A stretch of DNA of 64,000 nucleotides from DATAXP01 sp963708675. GTDB lineage: Bacteria; Planctomycetota; Planctomycetia; Pirellulales; PNKZ01. This document shows positions 1-9,103 of the stretch, piece by piece. Position 1 is the first letter of the stretch, and each line of letters begins with the position of its first letter. The DNA lies in contig CAVPTO010000003.1 of the NCBI GenBank assembly GCA_963708675.1, forward strand, positions 5,394,001 to 5,458,000, read 5' to 3'. A model generated the notes under the pieces. The model had not been told where the DNA came from, made no database searches, and saw nothing but the letters and a program-made list of their open reading frames with translations. The position numbers were made by a program, and so were the translations under genes.

Positions 1-2023
1 CGTCGAGCACGACTTCGGCCGGAAGGCGACGCGGCACCGAGTGACTGAAGTTCTTCAGGTCGAATTCGTTCGTGGCGTTCGTCTTCCAACTGAGCTGATA
101 AGTGCGGCTGCCGGCGATCTGGCGGTGCAGCCACTTCAGGTCGTAACCGTTGTCGATAAACGCCTGGGCCAACCAATCGAGCAACTCCTTGTTGCTCGGA
201 GCGTTCGCGAGGTTCATGTCGTCGGGCGGGTCGACAATGCCGACGTTGAAGTAATTCGCCCACACGCGGTTGACGATCGCACGCGCGAAGTATGGGTTGT
301 CTTTTTGACGCAGCCAATCCATGAGTGGCTGACGTGGATCGTCGTAGCTGTCGTCAACGACTTCATCGCCACCGAGCACCTTGGGCGTAATCACGCGGCT
401 GGCGTCGACACGCTCGCCTTTCTTGCTGCTGCCGCTGCGCGACTTCGGCGGAGGCTCGATGAAGACTTCCTCGAACGGGATCGTGGCGCCGTTCTTAAGG
501 GCGGCCAACATCAGCTTATTCCGCTCACCGACGCCGATGCCCTTTTTATCGACGCCCGCTTCCTGGCGCATCTTGCGAGAGGTTTCCTTGGCATCGTCGG
601 CAATGCTGTATTCGACGCGGTTGAAGAACGCCGTGAAGTGTTGGAAGTCGTACTGGCTCCATTGATCGAACGGGTGCTTGTGGCATTCGGCACATTGCAG
701 TCGGACGCCCAAGAACGCATAGCTAAACGATAACGCCTTCTCGTTCGGCTTCTTCATGTTTTTACGCGCCCAGTACCATTGCAGGCCTTCGCGGTCGGTG
801 AAGTCGACGTTCTTGTCTTCCAGCACGTACTTGCCCATCTCTTTGCAATACGCCTCAAACGTCTGCTTCTCCGACTTGCGACCGACGGCCAGCACGATGC
901 CCTCGACGATGTCGTCGTATGGCATGTTCTCGGCTATGCGGCGACGGACCCATTGGTAGGTCTGGTCGGTCGGCATCGAGCGCGAGATGTAGTTTGGGAA
1001 CTGCGACTCGGCGCTGCCGAGCGTGTCCGAGATCTTGGTCGCCCACCAGGCGGCGTACCCCGGGCGTTCGAGGAGCTCGTCGATCTTGTTCTGTCGCTTC
1101 TTCGGCGACTTGTCGTGCAGGAAGTCTTCGACCTCGGTCGATGTCGGCAGAGCGCCGGTGATGTCGAGGCTCACACGACGCAGGAATTCGGCGTCGGTGC
1201 ACAAGTCCGACGGAACGATGCCTAGCTTGCGAAGCTTATCGACGACGAGCTCATCGAGCTTCGTCGGCGTCAGCACCTCGGGATAGTTTGGACCGACCTT
1301 GTCGCTAATCGGCAGCATCACCGATACCGGCACGACGCCGTTGTCGTAGAAGGCGACGATGTGCGTGTCCCCTTTGCCGACGACGGTGATCTTGCCCGAG
1401 GCGTCGACCTTCGCGACTGCTTCGTCGTTCGATTGGAAGCGGCACAAAGGCGTGACGTCCTCGGCCGTTCCGTCGGACCAATGGCAGATCGCCCGCAGCT
1501 GCGACTTCTCGCCGGCCTTTTTGAACACGACTTCCAGCGGCGAAATTTCGAGTCGAACGAAGTGCGGGTCGCGATCTTCGTCGACCGGCGGGGCGCCGGC
1601 CTCGATCCATCGCAACAGAATGCGGTACTGCCAACTGTTGAGGTCGAGTCGGTGACCGCCACCGTGATCGTCGTCGGTGCCGGTGGGCTTGGCGAGGATC
1701 AGGCTTTCACGCGGCTTCTTCAGGTTGACGCGGGGCTCTTCGCCGCCCAGCAGCGCGTCGTGATCCATCTTGAAGTCGTAGCCGAACAGCGACAGGCGGA
1801 ATCCCCCCTGCCCTTGGAACGACCCGTGACACGCGCGGCCATTGCAACCCAAGCGTCCCATGACCGGGAGCACATGACGCTGCAAGTGCGGCACCTCGGC
1901 CGTCTTCGACGACGCGAACCGTTGGCTGGCCGGCGGCAACACGTCTTCGGCTGAGGCGACCGAGCTTACGAAAGCGACGAGCGACGCAAGTGAAACTAGT
2001 GCAACATTGACCACTCGTGGCAT
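1..2023 (-). CDS. Partial PSCyt/BIG2/DUF1549/DUF1553 protein; C-terminus lies outside the window
   Basis: From ATG at 2023 the frame is open to the window edge (674 codons seen), so the 3' end is missing. A signal peptide (ending SSVASA, near residue 24) is followed by a haem-type cysteine motif (CNGRACHG, near 59). A bacterial Ig-like BIG2 segment follows (about 150-245), then DUF1549 from about 250 (FLRRVSLDITGALP). A second cysteine motif, CAECHKHPFDQW, lies near 444 and DUF1553 begins near 583 (ARAIVNRVW). This is the classic planctomycete order of domains. Members are exported and presumed to act outside the inner membrane; their biochemical role is unknown. It is the last gene of a leftward group with the two genes at 2084-3447, after a 60-base gap. 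The family call is firm; any function is inference. Confidence 0.9.
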   Translation of the reverse strand, partial: MPRVVNVALVSLASLVAFVSSVASAEDVLPPASQRFASSKTAEVPHLQRHVLPVMGRLGCNGRACHGSFQGQGGFRLSLFGYDFKMDHDALLGGEEPRVNLKKPRESLILAKPTGTDDDHGGGHRLDLNSWQYRILLRWIEAGAPPVDEDRDPHFVRLEISPLEVVFKKAGEKSQLRAICHWSDGTAEDVTPLCRFQSNDEAVAKVDASGKITVVGKGDTHIVAFYDNGVVPVSVMLPISDKVGPNYPEVLTPTKLDELVVDKLRKLGIVPSDLCTDAEFLRRVSLDITGALPTSTEVEDFLHDKSPKKRQNKIDELLERPGYAAWWATKISDTLGSAESQFPNYISRSMPTDQTYQWVRRRIAENMPYDDIVEGIVLAVGRKSEKQTFEAYCKEMGKYVLEDKNVDFTDREGLQWYWARKNMKKPNEKALSFSYAFLGVRLQCAECHKHPFDQWSQYDFQHFTAFFNRVEYSIADDAKETSRKMRQEAGVDKKGIGVGERNKLMLAALKNGATIPFEEVFIEPPPKSRSGSSKKGERVDASRVITPKVLGGDEVVDDSYDDPRQPLMDWLRQKDNPYFARAIVNRVWANYFNVGIVDPPDDMNLANAPSNKELLDWLAQAFIDNGYDLKWLHRQIAGSRTYQLSWKTNATNEFDLKNFSHSVPRRLPAEVVLD

Positions 2024-2083
2024 GTGAGTGAATCTCGAAGGTTGATGCGATGGAATAACGATGACGTCTCGACCGAACGGGAT

Positions 2084-2800
2084 TTAACCACCCTTGGGCG
2101 TTTGCTTCTCGACCGATGCCGTGCTGCGGGCTTGTTCGAGCAATTCTTCGAGCCAGGTGTCGACCAGCGTCGAGCGGTCCTTGCGGAACTCTTCGAGTCG
2201 GGCGTTCGTTTCGGCCAGCCGACTCTGTGCTCTCTCGTGCTCGAATTCCAGCAACTGTTCGCGCACCTCAATACGTTCGGCCAGCACTTGTCGCAGCTCG
2301 CTTTCGAGGGCCGGGCTCGGCTGCATCGTCATGCGGGCGACGAGCAACTGAATGCGAGAGTTCACGCGCCAGTTTTGCAGCTCGAGGTCGTAGCGCTGAG
2401 GATTCCGCTCTTCGATCTGCGCGAGGTGTTCGCTCGAAAGGAACAAGTCGCGGATCGCGCGTTGATACTCGGTAACGTTCGCGGCTTTGAGCTGGGCCAA
2501 CAGGTCGGCCAACTCAGGATGGTGCGATCGCACGAACGTGAGAGCAGCGGCCTCGCGTTCCTTGGTGAACCCCGCGAGGAAGCGACCCTTGGTCTTCGAC
2601 GACTTTTTGCTGTCACTCTTCTTCTCTTCACTCTTTTTGTCGTCGCTACCCTTCTTTTCCTTCTCGCTGCTCTTCTGCTCTTTCTTCGTGTCGCTTTCGC
2701 GCTTCGGTTCGAAGGCAGTGGCCGACATCGCGCCGACGAGCGCGACGACCAGAGCGGTGAAAAGGTGATTGCGTTTTACAGAAATCAGTGTCACTTTCAT
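2084..2800 (-). CDS. Secreted, charged coiled-coil protein of unknown function
   Basis: The product is 238 aa. It has an N-terminal signal peptide or membrane anchor (NHLFTALVVALVGAMSATAF), then a Lys/Ser/Glu-rich low-complexity stretch (about 33-72). The rest is mostly helical and coiled-coil-like with many Glu, Arg and Leu residues (about 80-235). I recognise no enzymatic motif. ATG at 2800 has a good ribosome binding site (GGGAGA, seven bases upstream). The start shares one base with the stop of the anti-sigma-like gene (TAATG), so the two are translationally coupled. Proteins of this kind often sit between an anti-sigma-like gene and a DUF1549/DUF1553 gene in planctomycetes. An envelope-stress or chaperone-like role is possible but unproven. 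Confidence 0.75.
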   Translation of the reverse strand: MKVTLISVKRNHLFTALVVALVGAMSATAFEPKRESDTKKEQKSSEKEKKGSDDKKSEEKKSDSKKSSKTKGRFLAGFTKEREAAALTFVRSHHPELADLLAQLKAANVTEYQRAIRDLFLSSEHLAQIEERNPQRYDLELQNWRVNSRIQLLVARMTMQPSPALESELRQVLAERIEVREQLLEFEHERAQSRLAETNARLEEFRKDRSTLVDTWLEELLEQARSTASVEKQTPKGG

Positions 2801-3447
2801 TAGTTATCTCCCGTGACCGAAGATTGCGGGGTGGCCGACAAGGCGGCCAGCAACCACGCAGGCGTTCGGGCGTCGTTTGTGCTCGCGTCGGCGATGAACT
2901 CGCCGTCGGCTTCTTCGATGACTTCTTCGCTTAGCTCGGCGAGCGACGCGTCATGTTCAGCGGTGGCCAATCCATTCGCTGCCAAACCATCGACATCGAC
3001 CGCCCCCTGCGTGCGGAACCATGCCAACGCCACGGCGTCTGAATGCGATGCTTTGTCGGCTGGGGTCGACGACGCAATGAGCACATCGGTCGACGGAGCC
3101 AGTCGCGGGCCGATCGCTTGGATACCCATCATCGCCATCAGGCAAGCCGCCACGCCCACGGCCATCCAACCCACCGGATGCGACCATGTCGTGTTCGATC
3201 GCGAGGCGACAAAGATCGGTGACACGGTGGGAGCCGTCGGCATCGCGAATGTCTCGGCTGGCAACGCGCGAACGGTTTGCGACAACTCGACCACGCGGGC
3301 CACCGCCTCGCGGGCCGTTTGATCGGTTTCGAGACGCCGCTCGAACGCTGCCGCGTCGTCAGGCTGCAGCTCGTCGGCCACGTATTGAAACGCGGTCCAG
3401 TACAGGTCAGCGTTGTTGTTAATGTGGTCGCTGTTAAACATGGTCAT
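2800..3447 (-). CDS. Anti-sigma-factor-like single-pass membrane protein
   Basis: The product is 215 aa. The cytoplasmic N-terminal domain (about 1-70) has the pattern of planctomycete anti-sigma proteins: YVADELQPDDAAAFERRL, then a helix with VARVVELSQTVRAL. One transmembrane helix follows (about 92-112, VGWMAVGVAACLMAMMGIQA), then an extracytoplasmic acidic tail. No zinc HxxxCxxC motif is visible. I place the start at ATG 3447, which has AGG six bases upstream. TTG at 3453 and ATG at 3441 are alternatives in the same frame. It overlaps the next gene by one base. No sigma factor is adjacent: the gene upstream is the divergent putA, so its partner would have to be elsewhere. Confidence 0.65.
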   Translation of the reverse strand: MTMFNSDHINNNADLYWTAFQYVADELQPDDAAAFERRLETDQTAREAVARVVELSQTVRALPAETFAMPTAPTVSPIFVASRSNTTWSHPVGWMAVGVAACLMAMMGIQAIGPRLAPSTDVLIASSTPADKASHSDAVALAWFRTQGAVDVDGLAANGLATAEHDASLAELSEEVIEEADGEFIADASTNDARTPAWLLAALSATPQSSVTGDN

Positions 3448-3713
3448 GGTCAACCTGTCGAAGTTCTGCGTCGTCTTCCCGTGATTGCGTCTGACATTGT
3501 GACGCTTCGGCCGCGGCTTTTATTTGCTGCCAAACATCGACCGAATCCGGCGGCAAACCCCTACAGATTACCGACTTTAACAGTTGGGGCCAGCGTCGGG
3601 CCGCGAAGAGGCAAGCGTTAGCTGTCCGCGATACGCCCGGGGCGGTGGGGACGAAGCGGGCGGTCGGGGGTCGCCAAAGCCCCCCTGTGCCTCTACGATT
3701 CGCTTGAGGAGCG

Positions 3714-6700
3714 ATGGACCCCAAGCTCGACGACTTTTCTGCGGAACAACGATCGGCCATTGAGGCAACAACCCTCGAGGTCGGACGTTCGATCCTCGCC
3801 CAGGCCCATCGCCGCCAGCCGTCGATCGTCAGCCGACGTTGGTGGGACGACCGTTTCATGTCGTGGGCCATGCGCGACGAAGCAGTGAAGGTGCAAGCCT
3901 TTCGGTTCGTCGACGTGTTGCCGACGCTGGGCACCGCCGACTCGGTGACCCGCCACCTGCACGAGTATTTCGACGAGATCGAGCATCCGTTGCCGCGACC
4001 GATGCGGATGGGGCTGTCGATCGCGAGGCCCGAGACGCTCGTCGGTCGCGCCTTGGCCGTCATCGCAAGGCACAACGCTCAAGGGCAAGCGCGACGATTC
4101 ATCGCCGGCAGCAACGCCAACGAAGTGCTCGCCGCAGCCAAGCACGAGCGTAAACATCGTCGCGCCTTCACGCTCGACATACTCGGCGAGGCGGTCACCA
4201 GCGAACGCGAAGCCGACCACTACCACCAGCAATACCTCGACCTGCTGCGTCGTCTGTCGCCGGTGGTCAACGGGTGGCCCGAGGTTCCGCAGATCGACCG
4301 CAGCGCCGACGGCGCGATGCCGCGTGTGAATCTGTCGGTGAAGCTGTCGGCATTGGATAGCCAGTTCGATCCGATTGACCCGCAAGATACGACGCGTCGC
4401 GTGGCCGCGCGGTTGCGTCCCCTGCTCCATCAGGCCCGTGAGATCGGCGCGTTCATCAATGTCGACATGGAGTCGTACCAGGTCAAAGACCTGACGTTGC
4501 AGATCTTCCAAGACGTGCTGATGGAAGACTCGCTGCGCGATTGGACCGACATCGGCATCGTCGTTCAGGCGTACCTTCGCGATTCGGCCCTCGACCTGGT
4601 GCGACTTCGCGACTGGGCCAAACGGCGAGGGCATCCCGTTTGGGTGCGGTTGGTCAAAGGCGCCTATTGGGATTACGAGACGATCCACGCGCAGGCGCTA
4701 GGATGGCCCGTGCCGGTTTACGACCAAAAGTGGGAAACCGATGCGAACTACGAACGCCTGACGAGTTTTCTCCTCGAAAACTACAAATACCTGCGACCCG
4801 CGATCGCCAGCCACAACGTTCGCTCGCTGGCCCATGCGATCGCCGTCGCACAGCAACTTGGCATGCCGCCCGAGGCGCTCGAGTTGCAGATGCTCTACGG
4901 CATGGCCGACGAGACGAAGCAGGTGCTGGTCGACATGGGCTATCGCATGCGCGTGTACATGCCTTACGGCGAGTTGCTGCCCGGCATGGCATATCTCGTG
5001 CGGAGGTTGTTAGAGAACACGTCGAACGACTCATTTTTGAAGGCTGGTTTCAGCGATCATGTTCCGCCGGAGGTGCTGCTGATGAATCCGATGAAGGTGC
5101 CGGGGCAAGCGAAGGCGGCGAAGGTGATCACTATGCCAACATCGGACAATGGGCGCGCGAAACCGCAAGCGAGTCATGTGCCCGCGATCGCGAATGACCC
5201 GCCGGCGGATTTCTCAAAAGAAGAAGTACGACGCGCGATGAGCGACGCCGTCCGTTACGTCGGCACACAGTTGGGTCGTCATGCTCCGCTGACGATCGAT
5301 GGCCGCACGATCGAGACGCCCGAGCGGTTGTCGTCGATGAATCCTTCGCACAAGCGGCAACTCGTCGGCACGACGGCATCGGCGAGAATTGAGGACGTAA
5401 GTAGCGCCGTAACGGCGGCGGTTTCGGCACAGCGTGCCTGGGCGGGGCCCGATGTCGAGTCGCGAGCGCGGTTTCTCGAAAGCGCCGCTGACGTGATGCA
5501 CAAGCGACACTTCGAGCTCGCGGCCTGGGAAGTCTACGAATGCGGCAAGACGTGGCGTGAAGCGGACGCCGATGTCGGCGAAGCGATCGACTTCTGCCGT
5601 TACTACGCACACGGGGCGAGGCTGCTGCAAGGGCAAGGTGTCGACGTTCCAGGCGAAGAGAACCGCTTCGTCTATGTGCCTCGCGGCGTGGCGGTCGTCA
5701 TCGCGCCTTGGAACTTTCCGCTGGCGATACTCACGGGCATGACGACGGCGGCGCTCGTCACCGGAAACACCGTCATCATGAAGCCGGCCGAGCAGTCGCC
5801 GATCATCGGCAGCAAGTTGATGGAGGTCTTCGCCGACTGCGATCTGCCGAGCGGCGTGCTCAATTTTCTGCCCGGCGTCGGTGAGGTGGTGGGGGCTGCC
5901 CTCGTCGAACATCCGCAAACGAATCTCATCGCCTTCACCGGGTCACGCGCCGTCGGGCTGGCGATCAATCGCCGGGCGGCCGAGGTTTCCGCCCAACTAC
6001 CGTTCGTGAAGCACGTGATTGCCGAGATGGGGGGCAAAAACGCGATCATCGTCGACGACGATGCCGACTTGGACGAGGCCGTGCTCGGCGTGGTCCGCAG
6101 CGCCTTCGGCTACCAGGGTCAGAAGTGTTCGGCCTGTTCGCGGGCCATCGTGCTCGACGCCGTGTACGACGGATTCCTCGAACGACTCGTCGAAGCCACA
6201 CGAAGCCTGAAGATCGGCCCTGCCGAAGACCCGGCGACGACGGTCGGCCCGGTCATCGACGACGAGGCGTTCGCGCGCATTCGCAAGTACATCGAGATTG
6301 GTCGCAGCGAGGGTCGCCAGGTGCTCGGCGGCGACGTCGGCAGCCTGGCCGATGAGGGGTACTACATCGCTCCGCACATTTTCGCCGACGTGCCGCCGAC
6401 GAGCCGGATCGCTCAAGAGGAAATCTTCGGACCCGTATTGGCCGTCATGCGTGCGAAGAACTTCGACCACGCGCTCGAGATTGCCAACGACACGCAGTAC
6501 GCCCTCACTGGCGGCGTCTTCTCGCGCAGCCCGGCCCATCTCGACCGCGCACGACGCGAGTTCATGGTCGGCAACCTGTATCTGAACCGTGGCATCACCG
6601 GGGCGCTGGTGGGGCGTCAACCTTTCGGCGGTTTCAAGATGTCGGGCATCGGCACTAAGGCCGGCGGCCCCGATTACCTGCTGCAATTCGTGGTGCCTCG

Positions 6701-6779
6701 CACCGTCACGGAGAACACCATGCGCCGCGGGTTTGCTCCCACGGTTGCTCCGGCGTCATCGCCAGATCGCGAATCTTAG
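3714..6779 (+). CDS. putA: Bifunctional proline dehydrogenase / L-glutamate-gamma-semialdehyde dehydrogenase
   Basis: This 1021-aa enzyme oxidises proline to glutamate in two steps, FAD-dependent and then NAD-dependent. The PRODH barrel spans about 110-440, with NVDMESYQVKDLT, VRLVKGAYWDYET, ASHNVRSLAHA and LLENTSNDSF, the last close to the flavin-binding end. The aldehyde dehydrogenase half spans about 510-990. It has IAPWNFPLAILTG, the cofactor-pocket FTGSRAVG, the general base Glu771 (EMGGKN), catalytic Cys805 (GQKCSACS) and EEIFGPV. The length fits the minimal PutA class, and there is no N-terminal ribbon-helix-helix domain, so it should not repress its own gene. ATG 3714 has a strong ribosome binding site (GAGGAG). 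It is divergent from the anti-sigma gene and precedes amtB, so nitrogen-source use is a plausible shared theme. Confidence 0.97.
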   Translation: MDPKLDDFSAEQRSAIEATTLEVGRSILAQAHRRQPSIVSRRWWDDRFMSWAMRDEAVKVQAFRFVDVLPTLGTADSVTRHLHEYFDEIEHPLPRPMRMGLSIARPETLVGRALAVIARHNAQGQARRFIAGSNANEVLAAAKHERKHRRAFTLDILGEAVTSEREADHYHQQYLDLLRRLSPVVNGWPEVPQIDRSADGAMPRVNLSVKLSALDSQFDPIDPQDTTRRVAARLRPLLHQAREIGAFINVDMESYQVKDLTLQIFQDVLMEDSLRDWTDIGIVVQAYLRDSALDLVRLRDWAKRRGHPVWVRLVKGAYWDYETIHAQALGWPVPVYDQKWETDANYERLTSFLLENYKYLRPAIASHNVRSLAHAIAVAQQLGMPPEALELQMLYGMADETKQVLVDMGYRMRVYMPYGELLPGMAYLVRRLLENTSNDSFLKAGFSDHVPPEVLLMNPMKVPGQAKAAKVITMPTSDNGRAKPQASHVPAIANDPPADFSKEEVRRAMSDAVRYVGTQLGRHAPLTIDGRTIETPERLSSMNPSHKRQLVGTTASARIEDVSSAVTAAVSAQRAWAGPDVESRARFLESAADVMHKRHFELAAWEVYECGKTWREADADVGEAIDFCRYYAHGARLLQGQGVDVPGEENRFVYVPRGVAVVIAPWNFPLAILTGMTTAALVTGNTVIMKPAEQSPIIGSKLMEVFADCDLPSGVLNFLPGVGEVVGAALVEHPQTNLIAFTGSRAVGLAINRRAAEVSAQLPFVKHVIAEMGGKNAIIVDDDADLDEAVLGVVRSAFGYQGQKCSACSRAIVLDAVYDGFLERLVEATRSLKIGPAEDPATTVGPVIDDEAFARIRKYIEIGRSEGRQVLGGDVGSLADEGYYIAPHIFADVPPTSRIAQEEIFGPVLAVMRAKNFDHALEIANDTQYALTGGVFSRSPAHLDRARREFMVGNLYLNRGITGALVGRQPFGGFKMSGIGTKAGGPDYLLQFVVPRTVTENTMRRGFAPTVAPASSPDRES

Positions 6780-6912
6780 AGCAGACGCCGCGACTGCTAG
6801 TTCGCGTTGCGTTCGCCGCCTGCTTGCGCGACGTTTCGTTCGCTGCGTTGCGGTTCGACGCCCGATGACAGTGGCTATCGTTACGTTATTGAAATACCGC
6901 AAAACGATTCGC

Positions 6913-6941
6913 ATGAACGACATAATGACGCAATCGTTCAT
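6913..6941. promoter_or_regulatory. Inverted repeat, candidate enhancer-binding-protein site upstream of amtB
   Basis: ATGAACGA (6913-6920) and TCGTTCAT (6934-6941) are perfect 8-base inverted arms. Their centres are 21 bases apart, two helical turns. The site ends about 35 bases before the -24 element of the sigma-54 promoter. Enhancer-binding regulators such as NtrC usually bind paired sites upstream of such promoters. The arms do not match the usual NtrC consensus (GCAC-type arms), so the regulator is unknown. Confidence 0.45.
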
Positions 6942-6975
6942 CCCTGCGATCGGATGATATTACTGCCTGGGGTGC

Positions 6976-6990
6976 TGGCACGGTCGTTGC
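6976..6990 (+). promoter_or_regulatory. Sigma-54 (RpoN) -24/-12 promoter of amtB
   Basis: The sequence CTGGCACGGTCGTTGCTT (6975-6992) matches the sigma-54 consensus YTGGCACG-N4-TTGCW at every defined base. GG is at 6977-6978, GC at 6989-6990, and the spacing is canonical. The predicted transcript start is near 7002, giving a leader of about 128 bases before the amtB ATG at 7130. Sigma-54 control of ammonium transporters is established in many bacteria, which supports the reading. The rest of the 350-base gap between putA and amtB shows no gene. Confidence 0.85.
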
Positions 6991-7129
6991 TTAGTGCCGC
7001 GCTCGCGCGCGACGTTTCATTTCCCTAGGCGGGTATTTCGGAATGGTAGCAAGGCGGAATCTGCCTCCTTCGAGCTTTCCATCCCATCTCGCTGTGCGTT
7101 GTCACAATCTTTCATGAGGGTGCACGGAC

Positions 7130-8842
7130 ATGTTCAAGCGATGGTGTTGGTGGTCAGTTGCGATCGTTAGCGTTTCATTAGCATTCCCGTGCCAGGGCTT
7201 TGCTCAGCCAGGTGAGGGTTCGACTCAGGCCGCGAACGAGTCGGCGGCGCCGACTCCCGCGGTTCCCCTGCCGCCGTACTTCACGGGAACGAACCCGCCC
7301 GACAAGACATTGTGGCCCGATCCGACCGGCGCAAACGCCGGCTACTGGACCACGCCTTCCGCGGGCCCCGTCGGCGACGGCGACCCTGCCGGCCAGACTC
7401 TGCCCGGCCTCTACGATCGCATCGTCCACAACATGTACTCGATCAACATGGTGTGGACGTTGATCGCCGGCTTTATGGTCATGTTCATGCAAGCCGGCTT
7501 CGCCATGGTCGAGTCAGGCCTCACGCGCGCCAAGAACGCGGCGCACACGATGGCCATGAACTTCATGATCTACCCACTCGGCTGTCTTGCGTTCTGGGTG
7601 TACGGCTTCGCGCTCGGCTGGGGGAACTGGTTCAACGGCCCCGTCCCGCCGGGCTGGTATCCGTCTTTAGGCCCTGGCCTTTCGCTGCTCAACGAAGGCG
7701 TCGGAATAGGCGGCGATCCCGCGACGCCCGGCATTTTCAAGTACGGCCTGCTCGGCACCAAGGGCTTCTGCTTGATGGGTGTCGATGACGTGAGCGTCAT
7801 GGCGCTGTTTTTCTTCATGATGGTGTTCATGGACACCACCGCCACCATTCCGACCGGCACGATGGCAGAACGCTGGAGTTGGAAGAACTTCTGCCTGTTC
7901 GGCCTTTGGGTGGCGTTGCCTTACTGCATCTTTGCCAACTGGGTATGGGGCGGCGGCTGGTTGGCTCAGTCTGGCCTTAACTGGCAACTTGGTCACGGGG
8001 CGGTTGACTTTGCCGGCTCGGGCGTCGTTCATGCCATGGGCGGCGCGATCGCGCTCGCGGGCGGAATCGTGATCGGTCCGCGACTCGGCAAATACATCAA
8101 AGGTCGGCCGCAGGCCATTCCCGGTCACAACATCCCCATGGTCGTGGCGGGCACCTTCATCCTCGCGTTCGGATGGTTCGGCTTTAACCCGGGGTCGACG
8201 CTCTCGGGTACCGACTTGCGCATCGCCACCGTGGTCGTGAACACGATGTTGGCGAGCGTGGCGGGTGCGTTCTTTTCGATGCTGTTCCTCATGTTTAAGG
8301 GGATGAAGCCCGACCCGTCGATGATGTGCAACGGAATGCTCGCCGGCTTGGTCGCGATTACCGCTCCCTGTGCGTTCGTCGATAGCTGGGCGGCTGTTCT
8401 AATTGGCGCGATTGCCGGCGTTCTCGTCATTATGAGCGTATTCTTTTGGGACAAGCGAGGCATCGACGATCCGGTCGGCGCTATTTCCGTTCACGGCGTT
8501 AACGGACTGTGGGGCGTCATTTCTCTCGGACTGTTCGCCAACGGGAAGTACGGCGCCGGATGGAACGGCGTTGTTCGCGAAGAGATGGTGACCAAGTACG
8601 GCGCGGACGGCGTGCGCGGCGCATTTTTTGGCGACGTCACGCAGTTGTATGCCCAGTTGCTCGACGCCGCCGTCGTCGCCGTCTTCGGGTTCGTCATGGC
8701 GTATGTGTGGTTCAAGATCAGCGACAAGATCACGCCGCTGCGAGTGCCGGCCGACATCGAAGCCGAAGGCCTCGACATTCCCGAGATGGGAACACTCGGC
8801 TATCCCGAGTTCAACCTGACCGGACAAGCCGCCGGCATGTAA
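7130..8842 (+). CDS. amtB: Ammonium transporter (Amt/MEP/Rh family)
   Basis: The product is 570 aa. A signal peptide (about 1-25, ending CQGFA) and a Pro/Gly-rich periplasmic segment (about 26-100) precede the 11-helix Amt channel. Family motifs include AGFAMVESGLTRAKNAAHT, the pore motif DFAGSGVVHAMGG with His301, and SVHGVNGLWG with His455; these two histidines are the twin-His pair lining the pore. The cytoplasmic tail keeps an EGLD motif near the site contacted by PII/GlnK proteins in other Amt channels. No glnK or glnB lies beside it. The ATG has GAGGGTG about ten bases upstream. The upstream sigma-54 promoter points to induction under nitrogen limitation. The N-terminal extension is longer than in E. 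coli AmtB. Confidence 0.97.
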   Translation: MFKRWCWWSVAIVSVSLAFPCQGFAQPGEGSTQAANESAAPTPAVPLPPYFTGTNPPDKTLWPDPTGANAGYWTTPSAGPVGDGDPAGQTLPGLYDRIVHNMYSINMVWTLIAGFMVMFMQAGFAMVESGLTRAKNAAHTMAMNFMIYPLGCLAFWVYGFALGWGNWFNGPVPPGWYPSLGPGLSLLNEGVGIGGDPATPGIFKYGLLGTKGFCLMGVDDVSVMALFFFMMVFMDTTATIPTGTMAERWSWKNFCLFGLWVALPYCIFANWVWGGGWLAQSGLNWQLGHGAVDFAGSGVVHAMGGAIALAGGIVIGPRLGKYIKGRPQAIPGHNIPMVVAGTFILAFGWFGFNPGSTLSGTDLRIATVVVNTMLASVAGAFFSMLFLMFKGMKPDPSMMCNGMLAGLVAITAPCAFVDSWAAVLIGAIAGVLVIMSVFFWDKRGIDDPVGAISVHGVNGLWGVISLGLFANGKYGAGWNGVVREEMVTKYGADGVRGAFFGDVTQLYAQLLDAAVVAVFGFVMAYVWFKISDKITPLRVPADIEAEGLDIPEMGTLGYPEFNLTGQAAGM

Positions 8843-8887
8843 CGTTCGATCTATCGAAAAGCTGTCTGGTTACCGCCTAGCCAGATC

Positions 8888-8940
8888 GCGCCCCGCGGGC
8901 TTGGGTGAGTTCGCTCACCCAGGTCACGGGGTGCTTTTGT
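8888..8940. terminator. Two-part stem-loop between amtB and the doc operon, likely bidirectional terminator
   Basis: An inner perfect 8-bp stem (8902-8909 with 8914-8921) closes a TTCG tetraloop. An outer 8-pair stem (8888-8895 with 8927-8934, one G-T pair) encloses it, and a short T-run follows (8935-8938). It lies 45 bases past the amtB stop, between convergent genes. The rest of 8843-9103 holds nothing I recognise as a gene. Confidence 0.7.
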
Positions 8941-9103
8941 AGATCGATCATCCACGCCGACTCGCATTGGAAGCGAGCAACGAAGCCCGCGCCGTTTTGG
9001 CGACGTGATGCTGCGCGATCAACCGTGAAGCCGATTCGCGATTGCCCCTCGCTTCGTTGAGACTCATCGCGCCACGGCCGAAAACTGCGAGCCGTGGTGC
9101 TAA

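Noticed and set aside
3434..4075. 213-codon minus-strand frame overlapping the putA start
   Set aside because: It is mostly antisense to putA; only its tail overlaps the leader of the anti-sigma-like gene.
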